DNA of 60,567 nucleotides from Magnetococcus sp. PR-3 (GTDB lineage Bacteria; Pseudomonadota; Magnetococcia; Magnetococcales; Magnetococcaceae): positions 1 through 60,567 of the forward strand of contig NZ_JBAHUQ010000037.1 in the NCBI RefSeq assembly GCF_036689865.1. Direction: 5' to 3'. Positions 16,140 to 24,688 of the stretch are shown here, piece after piece; the first letter of the stretch is position 1; every line of letters starts with the position of its first letter. Made by a program: the position numbers and the translations under genes. The notes beneath the pieces are model-generated. The model was given only the letters and a program-made list of their open reading frames with translations. It ran no database searches and was not told where the DNA came from.

Positions 16140-17063
16140 ATGTACATTATCCGCGGCTTGATCAATTTACCGGATCGTTTGCGCGGGGCCGTGCTAACCA
16201 TTGGCAACTTTGATGGTGTGCACCGGGGTCACCAGCGTCTGTTTGAACAGCTAAAGCGTCTGGGGCATAAGCACCAAGCCCCTACCATGGCCATGACGTT
16301 TGAACCGCATCCCAGACGCGTCTTGCGTCCACAACAACCCTTGGACCGAATTACCGGGGTGCGTGGTAAGGCTAGATGGATGAAGCACCATGGTTTGGAC
16401 GCCATGTTTATCTGTCGTTTTACCAAGCGGTTGCAAGCTTTGCCACCAGAGATTTTTGTTCGTGACCTGTTGGCCGATGGTTTGAACATTCGAGAAGTGG
16501 TCATTGGTGAAAACTTTCGCTTTGGTAAAAAAGGTGCCGGAGATTTTGACACCTTATCTGAACTCGGTAAAAAATATGGGTTTGGTGCCCATAAGGCTGA
16601 ACTACTCAGTGATGGTGGATTCACCGTCTCTTCAACTCGGGTACGTCAAGCCATCCGACAGTGCGACTTTAAAAGTGCTGAGCTGTTGTTGGATCGTCCC
16701 TTCGAGATCGAAGGGCGTGTTGTCACAGGGATGAAACGGGGACGAGCTTTGGGCTTTCCCACCGCTAACTTGGCCTTAAACCATGTCTTGCACCCCCCTA
16801 AAGGGGTCTATTTGGTCGAAGGGCGGGTAGGGGATCAGTGGCTACCTGCGATTGCCAATATTGGCACCAACCCCACTTTTGGTGATGAGGGGCTGCATAT
16901 GGAGGTCCATATGCTGGTGCCGTGCAGTGATCTGTACCACCGAAATCTAAGAATCAAGTTTCATGCTTTTGTGCGGGAAGAGCGTAAGTTTCCTGATATA
17001 GAGGCATTAAAGGCTCAAATTGGTGCCGATGTTGCGGCGGCCAAGGCCTATTTCAGTTTGTAG
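16140..17063 (+). CDS. ribF: Riboflavin kinase / FAD synthetase
   Basis: A 307-residue bifunctional RibF that phosphorylates riboflavin to FMN and adenylylates FMN to FAD in the cytoplasm. The N-terminal FAD synthetase domain has T-I-G-N-F-D-G-V-H-R-G-H (nucleotidyltransferase HxGH-type motif), V-I-G-E-N-F-R-F-G and S-S-T-R-V-R. The C-terminal kinase domain has G-R-A-L-G-F-P-T-A-N. The ATG at 16140 has AAGG eight bases upstream; a TTG at 16119 gives an implausible extension. No FMN riboswitch is seen upstream. It leads the run ribF-ileS-lspA, a common proteobacterial order, and ileS begins 47 bases later. Confidence 0.96.
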   Translation: MYIIRGLINLPDRLRGAVLTIGNFDGVHRGHQRLFEQLKRLGHKHQAPTMAMTFEPHPRRVLRPQQPLDRITGVRGKARWMKHHGLDAMFICRFTKRLQALPPEIFVRDLLADGLNIREVVIGENFRFGKKGAGDFDTLSELGKKYGFGAHKAELLSDGGFTVSSTRVRQAIRQCDFKSAELLLDRPFEIEGRVVTGMKRGRALGFPTANLALNHVLHPPKGVYLVEGRVGDQWLPAIANIGTNPTFGDEGLHMEVHMLVPCSDLYHRNLRIKFHAFVREERKFPDIEALKAQIGADVAAAKAYFSL

Positions 17064-17110
17064 AGTGTTAAGCAGGGGTGCCTATGGCCCCCGGGGTGAA
17101 GGAGCCCTCC

Positions 17111-19975
17111 ATGGCGTACAAAGATACTATCCAATTGCCCGATACAGATTTGCCCATGCGGGCCAACTTACCCAAACGGGAGCCAGAAACATTGGCTCGC
17201 TGGGAAGATATGGACCTCTATGGTCGCCTGCGTGAAGCTGGTAAGGGTAAGGATAGCTTCATTCTCCATGATGGTCCCCCTTATGCTAACGGACACCTGC
17301 ATATGGGGCATGCTATTAATAAGGTGCTAAAAGATATCATCTGTAAATCCCGGCAGATGCAGGGTAAGGATGCGGTCTATGTACCGGGCTGGGACTGCCA
17401 TGGTCTGCCGATTGAGCTCAAGGTAGAACAGGAGATCAAAAAAGAGGGCAAAGATAAGGAACAGATTGATGTTGTTGAGTTCCGTAAACGTTGCCGTGCT
17501 TTTGCTGGCAAGTGGGTTGAAACCCAAAAAGGTGAGTTCCAGCGTTTGGGGGTCTCTGGGGATTGGAAAGATCCTTACCTGACCATGGATTATCGCTTTG
17601 AAGCGGACATCGTGCGTGAGTTAGGCCGCTTTTTACACAACGGAGGCCTCTATAAGGGGGCTAAACCCGTCTACTGGTGTACCCACGATGTGACCGCTTT
17701 GGCTGAAGCTGAGGTGGAGTACCAGGATCATGAATCCACAACGATCTTTGTGAAATTTCCACTGGCACAGGGTGTTGAGTTGGATGATCTGGATCCTGCT
17801 TTAAAGGGTAAACCCAGCTCTGTTGTTATCTGGACCACGACCCCTTGGACCATTCCTGCCAACCTGGCGGTTAGTCTAAATGGTGATCTGACCTATGTTG
17901 CCGTAGAGATCATCAATCCGGGTGAGAATAAAAATGTTACGGCTGGTGAAGTGCTTGTCTTGGCTGAAGCGTTATGGGAGCCAACCATTGAGGCTGCCGG
18001 TCTAAACCCAGAAAATGATGCACGCGTTTTGGCCCGTTTTGATGGCAGTCAGTTGGAAAATCGTCGTTTCCGCCACCCCTTCCTGGATCAAGATGCGCCG
18101 ATTCTACTCGGGGATCATGTCACGACGGAAGCGGGTACCGGCTGTGTACATACGGCTCCAGGTCATGGCGCAGAGGACTATGATGTCAGTTTAAAATATG
18201 GCATCAAGCCCTATAACCCTGTAGATGACTACGGCAAGTTTGTAGAAGGAACGCCCTTTTTTGCCGGTGAACATATCAAAAAAGCCAACCCTCAGGTGGT
18301 GGCGCTGCTGGATGAAAAAGGGGCGCTTCTCTCCCAGGGTAAGATCAACCACAGCTATCCCCACTGTTGGCGTTGTAGTACGCCCTTGATCACCCGTGCC
18401 ACCCCCCAGTGGTTTATCTCTATGGAGACCAATGACCTTCGTGAAAAGGCTTTGCAATCCATCAAAGATACTCAGTGGATTCCCCATTGGGGGGAAGAAC
18501 GTATCCATAACATGGTGGAGAACCGCCCTGATTGGTGTGTAAGCCGCCAGCGGACATGGGGTGTGCCCATTGCCGTCATCAGCTGTGAAGCATGTGGTGA
18601 CGTGGTGCGGGATGAAGCTGTGACCGAAGGTATCGCCCTTGAAATGGAAAAAGCTGGGGCGGATGTCTGGTTTGAGAAGAGTGCGACTGAGTTCCTGCCT
18701 GAAGGGCATCGTTGTGGTCAGTGTGGCTCGAGCGATTTCAAAAAAGAGTCTGATATTCTAGATGTTTGGTTTGACTCTGGTGTGACCCATGCCGCAGTTC
18801 TGGAGCGTCGCGATAACTTGAAGTGGCCTGCTGACCTCTATTTGGAGGGTTCTGACCAGCATCGTGGCTGGTTCCACTCCTCCCTTTTGGCTTCGGTAGG
18901 GACCCGTGGACGGGCGCCGTATCAGGCCGTTTTGACCCATGGTTTTGTGGTGGATGGCAAAGGCCACAAAATGTCAAAATCTCGTGGCAATGTGATCGCA
19001 CCTGAGAAGGTGATTAAACAGTATGGTGCAGACATTTTGCGTATGTGGGTCTCTGCGGAGGATTATGCGGGTGACATTCGGATCTCCGATGAGATCCTAA
19101 AAGGGCTGTCCGATGCCTACCGGCGGATTCGTAATACCGTGCGGTACCTCATGGGTAATCTCAGTGGTTTCGATGCATCCAAACACACCGTAGATCATGC
19201 GGATATGCCCGAACTGGATCGGTGGGCGTTGGATCGTGTGGCAAGACTAATCCGTGATGTGGAAAAATCTTACAACGATTATACCTTCCACCGTGTTTAC
19301 CAGAGTCTTCACTACTTCTGTGGTGTTGAGATGGGGGCCTTTTATCTGGATATCATCAAAGACCGCCTCTACTGTGCAGCACCGGACTCTTTAGAGCGAC
19401 GTAGTGCACAGACCGTGATGAACCATATGCTAGAATCTTTGGTACGGTTGATGGCACCGGTGATGTCGTTTACAGCGGATGAAGTCTGGGGCTTTATGGC
19501 AGGTGAGCGGGAAGATTCCGTGCATCTTGCGGCATTCCCTACCGAACACCCAGAGTGGTATGACGATGCTTTAGCCCAACGTTGGGAGCGTTATCGCCAG
19601 GTTCGTACAGAGGTGTATAAAAGCCTGGAGAAGGATCGTGTTGAAAAACGTGTACGCTCCTTTATGCAATCCACAGTGACACTCTATTGCAGTGATGATT
19701 TGGCTGATTTCCTGAAAGCATTTGGAGATCTGAACCCTCAGCTCTACATCGTCAGTTCCGTGACCATTAAACCTTTCTCTGAAGCGCCGGCTGAGGCTGT
19801 TGGGTCTGAAGAAGTTGCAGACCTGAAAGTGATAACTGGGGTATCGGAAAATGAAAAATGTGTGCGGTGCTGGAACTTTGATCCCGGCGTAGGTAGCCAT
19901 AATGATCACCCTGAGCTCTGCACGCGTTGTCGTGGTGTGGTGATGGAGATGGGTGTGGCAGGGCCAGACGCATGA
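17111..19975 (+). CDS. ileS: Isoleucyl-tRNA synthetase
   Basis: A 954-residue class I aminoacyl-tRNA synthetase charging tRNA-Ile. Visible motifs are P-Y-A-N-G-H-L-H-M-G-H-A (HIGH box), W-T-T-T-P-W-T-I-P in the editing region, D-V-W-F-D-S-G and K-M-S-K-S-R-G-N. At the C-terminus is a zinc finger, C-V-R-C-W-N-F with C-T-R-C-R-G. The ATG at 17111 follows AAGGAG by six bases; the longer frame to 17078 is unlikely. Its stop overlaps the lspA start as ATGA. No T-box or other leader is visible. Confidence 0.97.
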   Translation: MAYKDTIQLPDTDLPMRANLPKREPETLARWEDMDLYGRLREAGKGKDSFILHDGPPYANGHLHMGHAINKVLKDIICKSRQMQGKDAVYVPGWDCHGLPIELKVEQEIKKEGKDKEQIDVVEFRKRCRAFAGKWVETQKGEFQRLGVSGDWKDPYLTMDYRFEADIVRELGRFLHNGGLYKGAKPVYWCTHDVTALAEAEVEYQDHESTTIFVKFPLAQGVELDDLDPALKGKPSSVVIWTTTPWTIPANLAVSLNGDLTYVAVEIINPGENKNVTAGEVLVLAEALWEPTIEAAGLNPENDARVLARFDGSQLENRRFRHPFLDQDAPILLGDHVTTEAGTGCVHTAPGHGAEDYDVSLKYGIKPYNPVDDYGKFVEGTPFFAGEHIKKANPQVVALLDEKGALLSQGKINHSYPHCWRCSTPLITRATPQWFISMETNDLREKALQSIKDTQWIPHWGEERIHNMVENRPDWCVSRQRTWGVPIAVISCEACGDVVRDEAVTEGIALEMEKAGADVWFEKSATEFLPEGHRCGQCGSSDFKKESDILDVWFDSGVTHAAVLERRDNLKWPADLYLEGSDQHRGWFHSSLLASVGTRGRAPYQAVLTHGFVVDGKGHKMSKSRGNVIAPEKVIKQYGADILRMWVSAEDYAGDIRISDEILKGLSDAYRRIRNTVRYLMGNLSGFDASKHTVDHADMPELDRWALDRVARLIRDVEKSYNDYTFHRVYQSLHYFCGVEMGAFYLDIIKDRLYCAAPDSLERRSAQTVMNHMLESLVRLMAPVMSFTADEVWGFMAGEREDSVHLAAFPTEHPEWYDDALAQRWERYRQVRTEVYKSLEKDRVEKRVRSFMQSTVTLYCSDDLADFLKAFGDLNPQLYIVSSVTIKPFSEAPAEAVGSEEVADLKVITGVSENEKCVRCWNFDPGVGSHNDHPELCTRCRGVVMEMGVAGPDA

Positions 19976-20454
19976 TTCGTTTTGGCCTACTAACGGCCTT
20001 GTTCACCCTTGTTTTGGACCAGTTGACCAAAGTATGGGCTGAGCAGGAGTTGGTTAAGGGAAGCATCGATCTGATCCCTGGGTATTTCGACTTCACTTTG
20101 GTGCATAATCTGGGGGCTGCCTTTGGTATGTTCACCGACTTGGCACCCTTTTGGCGTCAGATACTTCTAGTGGGTGTTGCTGTTTTAGCCTGTGTCATGA
20201 TCTTGTTAATGCTCCGTAGTGCTCAAGCTCGTTATAGTGCGGTGGCACTGGGGATGATCATGGGTGGGGCCCTAGGCAACCTACTTGACCGTGTTAGACT
20301 GGGTTGGGTGGTGGATTTTATCCACGTGCACTGGCAAGATTTGTCCTGGCCCGTCTTTAATATTGCTGACACAGCGATTTCCGTCGGTGTTGCCATGATC
20401 CTTTTAGAAGGGTTTGGTGTTGGGGTTCCTCAGGACAGTGAAAATAAGTCGTAA
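19972..20454 (+). CDS. lspA: Prolipoprotein signal peptidase (signal peptidase II)
   Basis: A 160-residue inner-membrane aspartyl protease that cleaves the signal peptide of lipid-modified prolipoproteins. The motifs G-N-L-L-D-R-V-R-L-G-W-V-V-D-F-I (Asp115) and F-N-I-A-D-T-A-I-S (Asp133) supply the catalytic pair. Four hydrophobic segments are evident. The start overlaps the ileS stop by ATGA, suggesting translational coupling. The next gene encodes a probable lipoprotein, so substrate and processing enzyme are side by side. A longer frame from 19927 lies within ileS and is rejected. Confidence 0.96.
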   Translation: MIRFGLLTALFTLVLDQLTKVWAEQELVKGSIDLIPGYFDFTLVHNLGAAFGMFTDLAPFWRQILLVGVAVLACVMILLMLRSAQARYSAVALGMIMGGALGNLLDRVRLGWVVDFIHVHWQDLSWPVFNIADTAISVGVAMILLEGFGVGVPQDSENKS

Positions 20455-20503
20455 GAGCACCGCAAACCGTAAGTTGATGTTAGACCATAGGATAGGATAG
20501 ACC

Positions 20504-20857
20504 ATGAAACCTGGATGGTTCACTTTAAGAGCAGGTTTGGGCGTGTCACTGTTGTTGATGTTGAGTGGCTGTTTTTCTGCCAACATCAGTATGCCCTGGG
20601 AAAAGAAGGTTGAGGTCAGTGATATTCCCACCCGGGAGCCCCTTGAAATTCCTCCTGATCTCTATAATTTACCCAAAGCTGGTTACAAGCCTAATAGTTC
20701 AGGCCGTAACCCAAAGGTAGATAAACAGGCCTCCACAACCGGTGCGGATGAGATCTTGTTTGGTCAAAAACGTAACCCTAAAGGTGGGGCTGCAGCGTCA
20801 GGAAATGGTGCGGATCGCACAAAGCAGGAAACCCTTCCGGGTTGGTTGAGTCAATAA
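20504..20857 (+). CDS. DUF3035/BamF-like lipoprotein
   Basis: A 117-residue lipoprotein. The signal peptide ends in the lipobox L-S-G-C with Cys23. Residues 44-57 read R-E-P-L-E-I-P-P-D-L-Y-N-L-P, the core signature of DUF3035, a family that includes BamF of the alphaproteobacterial outer-membrane protein assembly (BAM) complex. The remainder is low-complexity, rich in Gly, Ala, Lys and Asn, and ends in a conserved-looking P-G-W-L. It lies 49 bases after lspA and before two M16 peptidases, an order I associate with Alphaproteobacteria. A BAM role is inferred from family and context. It is shorter than many DUF3035 proteins. Confidence 0.8.
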   Translation: MKPGWFTLRAGLGVSLLLMLSGCFSANISMPWEKKVEVSDIPTREPLEIPPDLYNLPKAGYKPNSSGRNPKVDKQASTTGADEILFGQKRNPKGGAAASGNGADRTKQETLPGWLSQ

Positions 20858-20888
20858 AAGTACACGCGGATTTTTTTGAGCAGTACAA

Positions 20889-20926
20889 CATTCAATCCGG
20901 TGTGTAGGTAAGCACCGGGTTGAATG
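20889..20926. other. Strong intergenic hairpin
   Basis: CATTCAATCCGGTG and CACCGGGTTGAATG form a 14-base stem with one G-T pair around a 10-base loop. It lies between the lipoprotein and first M16 genes. There is no U-run, so it is probably a 3'-end or processing structure rather than a classic terminator. Confidence 0.5.
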
Positions 20927-21046
20927 GATCCCCCTCCTTGCTGTAAATACCCTTTCCATTCAAACCAATACTCCTTACCTTTGACGAGGCACGATCAGCC
21001 TCCCCTGTATGTTTAATGAATTACTGGTAACCCTTGGAGTTGGGTC

Positions 21047-22408
21047 ATGCATTTGCGACAGTTTTTTTCTTGGTGTTTGGGCTTCTTTTTTATCATCACA
21101 ACAGCGTCAGCAGCTGTTCCAGAGCATCAAAGTTACCGTTTGGATAATGGGTTACAGGTCATTGTGGTACGGGAGAGCCGTGCGCCATTGGTCGTGACCC
21201 AGGTGTGGTATCGGGTGGGGTCTATTGACGAACCTGATGGACAAACCGGTATTTCTCATATGCTGGAACATATGATGTTCCAAGGCACAGATACCGTTGC
21301 ACCTGGACAATATAGCAAGCGTATTGCCCGTCTTGGCGGCACCGATAATGCGGCAACCTCCAGAGACTATACCTTTTATTACAGCAAGCTGGCCAAGCAG
21401 CATCTCTCTGTTGCATTAGAGATGGAGGCTGACCGTATGCGGTTTTTGAAGCTTCAGAATAAGGAGTTTCAGCCAGAGAACAACGTGGTACAGGAAGAAC
21501 GGCGTATGCGGGTTGATAATAACCCGCATGCACGTATTCGTGAGCAGTATACCCAGGAGCTGTATAGAGGTCACAGCTATAGCCAACCCATTATTGGTTG
21601 GATGAAGGATGTTCAAGGTTTAACCGTTGAGCAACTTCAGGCTTGGTATCAGCGTTTTTATGCGCCGAATAATGCCACATTGGTGATTGCTGGTGATGTA
21701 GATTTTGCGCAGACCAAGAAATATGTTCAGCAGTTCTTTGGCCCTTTGCAAGCTGATGCCGCGTTTAAACCCCCTGTTGACCCACAATGGCAAGCCCCCA
21801 CAACCAAGCGTACCTACCACTATCAGGATCAGCAAATTCGTCGTCCTTCTTGGATGGCCAACTGGTTGGTCCCCAGTAATCAGGGGGGAGATAACCAGGA
21901 TGAGGTTTATGCGCTTAAACTGGCACTGCAACTATTAAATGGTGGTATTTCAAACCGTCTTCAAAAGCTTACTCAGGGTGAAGGCAAGCTGGTAAGTGCA
22001 GGGGCTAGCTACAGTATGTTTAGCCGTGGACCTTCATCCTTTGGCCTCTATGCCATGCCACAAAAAGAGGTTTCTATGGCGACGGTTGAACAGATGGTGA
22101 TGGCCGAGATAACAAAATTGGCTGAAAAACCGGCATCGGCCGCGGAACTGAGGAAGGTTAAAAATGGACTCTTGGCCAGTCAAATCTATGCGCGTGACTC
22201 GGTACAGGGTATGGCCAATGTAATTGGTCGATTAAGTACCTTGGGTTTGGATTGGGAACGCTATTATGCAGAGTTTGAGCAGCGTATAGAGCAGGTCACA
22301 CCGGAACAAATCCAAAATGCGGTTAGGCGTTATTTGCGGGCTGATCAGGTGGTGATTGGCATTACGACTCCCCAACAAAAGCCAGCCAGCAAGGAGCAGC
22401 AGGGATGA
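21047..22408 (+). CDS. M16 zinc peptidase, catalytic member
   Basis: A 453-residue periplasmic insulinase-family (M16/pitrilysin) peptidase. A signal peptide is visible (hydrophobic core then A-S-A-A). The inverted zinc motif H-M-L-E-H lies in G-I-S-H-M-L-E-H-M-M-F, and a downstream glutamate is in N-V-V-Q-E-E-R-R-M-R. The C-terminal half carries the second M16 domain. The ATG follows GGAG. Its stop overlaps the next M16 gene by ATGA, so the two are coupled and probably form a heterodimer of catalytic and non-catalytic chains, as in mitochondrial processing peptidase-like pairs. The substrate is unknown. Confidence 0.92.
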   Translation: MHLRQFFSWCLGFFFIITTASAAVPEHQSYRLDNGLQVIVVRESRAPLVVTQVWYRVGSIDEPDGQTGISHMLEHMMFQGTDTVAPGQYSKRIARLGGTDNAATSRDYTFYYSKLAKQHLSVALEMEADRMRFLKLQNKEFQPENNVVQEERRMRVDNNPHARIREQYTQELYRGHSYSQPIIGWMKDVQGLTVEQLQAWYQRFYAPNNATLVIAGDVDFAQTKKYVQQFFGPLQADAAFKPPVDPQWQAPTTKRTYHYQDQQIRRPSWMANWLVPSNQGGDNQDEVYALKLALQLLNGGISNRLQKLTQGEGKLVSAGASYSMFSRGPSSFGLYAMPQKEVSMATVEQMVMAEITKLAEKPASAAELRKVKNGLLASQIYARDSVQGMANVIGRLSTLGLDWERYYAEFEQRIEQVTPEQIQNAVRRYLRADQVVIGITTPQQKPASKEQQG

Positions 22409-23736
22409 AAAACCACGTGGTATTAAATGTATTTAGACTGTGGTTATTCTTAGGTCTCTTCTACAGTGCGCCACTGATGGCGGCTCCGGAAGTGACCCGT
22501 GTTGTTTTGCCTAATGGTTTTACCGGGGTGTTGGTTGAAAGCCACAGTAACCCGATGGTTGAGGTACGCCTATTTATTCGTGCTGGTTCGGTCATGGATC
22601 CTGTGGGTCAGGAGGGAACGGCCTATCTGTTGGGGTGGTTGATGAATGAAGGGGCAGGGGTGCGCAATACAGCCCAATTTCAACAAACCATGGATGATTA
22701 TGGCATTTCACTGTCTGGAAGTGCCAGCCGGGATTATCTAAAGGTCACCATGCGCGCATTGAGTAAAGATCTGGATATCGCCTTTGAACTGTTAGGTGAT
22801 GCCATTACCCAACCTCGTTTGGATGATGAACCTATTGCGCGAGCGAAGCGGGAGATGATGGCATCATATGAACAGTCTCGTGAAGATGCCGATGTTTTGG
22901 CGGATGAAAAATTGGAGGCCTTACTTATGGGGGGGCACCCCTATGCTCGTGATGTTAGTGGGAATTCGAAGAGTATACCTGCACTCACGAAAGAGGGGTT
23001 GAAGGTTTTTCACCAAAAAGCCATGCGTGGTCCAAATATGGTCTTGAGTGTCGCGGGTGATATGCAACCTGAGCAGTTCATGGCACTCATCCGTCGTCAC
23101 TTTGGAAAATTATCACACCAGCCTGGACCTTTTGGACAATCGGTAGAGATGCTGGTACCGCCTAAAACTGAGTCTGTATCTGGCTATCATATTCCTAAAG
23201 ATAAGGCTCAAAGTGTCATTGCCATGGGTTGGTTAGGGCCTAACCGTCATCACGCTGATTATTTTGCCGTGACGGTTCTTGATCATATTCTAGGTGGTTC
23301 AGGTTTTGGTAGTCGTCTAACGGAGCAGTTACGTGAAAAACATGGGTTAACCTACTCTGTTTACTCCTATTTTTCACCGTGGGAGGGGCGAGGTCCCTGG
23401 CAGGTTGGTATGGCGACTAAGCCGGAGAATGTTGAGACTGCTGTGACGTTGATTAAAGAAATTCTGGCTGAACTGGCTCAAAAGGGTGTGGGTCAAGAGG
23501 AGTTAACCCGTGCAAAGGAGAACCTGCTTGGTGGTTTTCCCATTGCGTTAGATCGGCTTGGAAAAATGGCAGCAACATGGGGTTTAATTGGCTTTTATAA
23601 CCGAGGTTGGGATTATCTGGACCGTTGGCCTGAGCGTATTAAACAGGTAAGTCGTGAAGATATTCAACGTGTCGCCAAGCAATTTTTTCAGACGGAACAT
23701 ATGCGTGTGGTGACTGTGGGCACAACCGAGCCTTAA
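22405..23736 (+). CDS. M16-family protein lacking the zinc motif
   Basis: A 443-residue M16-family partner with an N-terminal signal peptide (hydrophobic segment then L-M-A-A-P). At the place of the HxxEH motif the sequence reads G-T-A-Y-L-L-G-W-L-M-N-E-G, so the zinc ligands are missing and the chain should be inactive alone. The M16 C-terminal signature G-S-G-F-G-S-R-L-T-E-Q-L-R-E-K-H-G-L-T-Y is intact. It overlaps the catalytic M16 gene and ends before a strong terminator. A substrate-binding or structural role in a heterodimer is inferred from the family. Confidence 0.9.
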   Translation: MKNHVVLNVFRLWLFLGLFYSAPLMAAPEVTRVVLPNGFTGVLVESHSNPMVEVRLFIRAGSVMDPVGQEGTAYLLGWLMNEGAGVRNTAQFQQTMDDYGISLSGSASRDYLKVTMRALSKDLDIAFELLGDAITQPRLDDEPIARAKREMMASYEQSREDADVLADEKLEALLMGGHPYARDVSGNSKSIPALTKEGLKVFHQKAMRGPNMVLSVAGDMQPEQFMALIRRHFGKLSHQPGPFGQSVEMLVPPKTESVSGYHIPKDKAQSVIAMGWLGPNRHHADYFAVTVLDHILGGSGFGSRLTEQLREKHGLTYSVYSYFSPWEGRGPWQVGMATKPENVETAVTLIKEILAELAQKGVGQEELTRAKENLLGGFPIALDRLGKMAATWGLIGFYNRGWDYLDRWPERIKQVSREDIQRVAKQFFQTEHMRVVTVGTTEP

Positions 23737-23766
23737 GTATAAGTTCAAGTGCTGTTAGGAAATAGA

Positions 23767-23795
23767 GGGTGGCTTTGAGAAAAGCCACCCTTTTT
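23767..23795 (+). terminator. Intrinsic terminator after M16 pair
   Basis: A perfect 10-base stem GGGTGGCTTT/AAAGCCACCC with loop GAGA, then TTTTT. It lies 30 bases past the stop of the second M16 gene and ends the lspA/M16 group before mobA. Confidence 0.93.
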
Positions 23796-23902
23796 CTATG
23801 GGCAATGCGGTGAAAAAGGCATGTTTTGTGCGTAATGGGCCGATGGGGTAAAGGGGAGGATTTCTTCACTGTACCAGCTACTTTATATTTTGGGATGTTG
23901 CC

Positions 23903-24487
23903 ATGAAAAATCAAACCACTGGGGCTATTTTGGCAGGCGGCCACTCCTCCCGTATGGGAAAGGATAAGGCGTTTGTCTCATGGAAGAACATTCCTCTATG
24001 GCAACATTTGTTCACCCGTATGGCACCGCAGGTATCCACCTTATCGATTCTTTATAATGGCAACCCAACCGTTTTTCCTTCTGGTTTACCTGTTCTAGGA
24101 GATCTGCGTCGGGGGCAGCTGGGGCCTTTGGCGGGGGTTGAGACGGCACTGAGCCGTATGCGTACGGAGTGGTTATTTACGGCACCTGTTGATGTACCTC
24201 TGCTACCTAAGGATTGTGTGACTCAGCTTTCCTGGCGGGCTAGCCAAGGGGATGTGCAGGTGGTGTGCGCTGAAAGTGGTGGGCAAATTCACGGTACAGT
24301 TGCACTTTGGCATCGCGATATCTTGCCGCGTATCCAGCAAGCTCTGGATGAAGAGCGCTATGGTGTTTTGAATTTTTTACGTCAAACAGGCTTTGCTGCA
24401 TGTAGCTTTATGCCACGGGATGATGGTTCAGACCCCTTTCTTAACCTTAACAGTCCAGAAGATTTTCAACAGCTTCCCAAGTCTTAA
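23903..24487 (+). CDS. mobA: Molybdenum cofactor guanylyltransferase
   Basis: A 194-residue MobA that joins GMP to molybdopterin to make the MGD cofactor of DMSO-reductase-family enzymes. The nucleotide-binding N-terminus is A-I-L-A-G-G-H-S-S-R-M-G-K-D-K-A, followed by P-V-L-G-D-L near 70, A-P-V-D-V-P-L-L-P near 100 and the C-terminal F-L-N-L-N-S-P-E-D-F. Length matches E. coli MobA (194). It stands as a single gene after a terminator with no molybdenum genes beside it. No Moco riboswitch is recognisable. It implies that the cell makes at least one MGD-dependent oxidoreductase. Confidence 0.93.
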   Translation: MKNQTTGAILAGGHSSRMGKDKAFVSWKNIPLWQHLFTRMAPQVSTLSILYNGNPTVFPSGLPVLGDLRRGQLGPLAGVETALSRMRTEWLFTAPVDVPLLPKDCVTQLSWRASQGDVQVVCAESGGQIHGTVALWHRDILPRIQQALDEERYGVLNFLRQTGFAACSFMPRDDGSDPFLNLNSPEDFQQLPKS

Positions 24488-24688
24488 CTGTAGCTTTCCG
24501 CCAACTTTTCTCTCATGTCTCACTAAAAAAGCAAAAAATACCGATGTTTACCCTCGGTATCAGCTTTTTCTTATGGTGGGCATCGCTTTTTCTATATACT
24601 GATAGCCGGTTTTTCTCATCTGCACCAATATTACAACCTTGTTGGGTTGTGTAATCGGTGTCGTGGATCAGTCACGGTGTGGGGTTCT

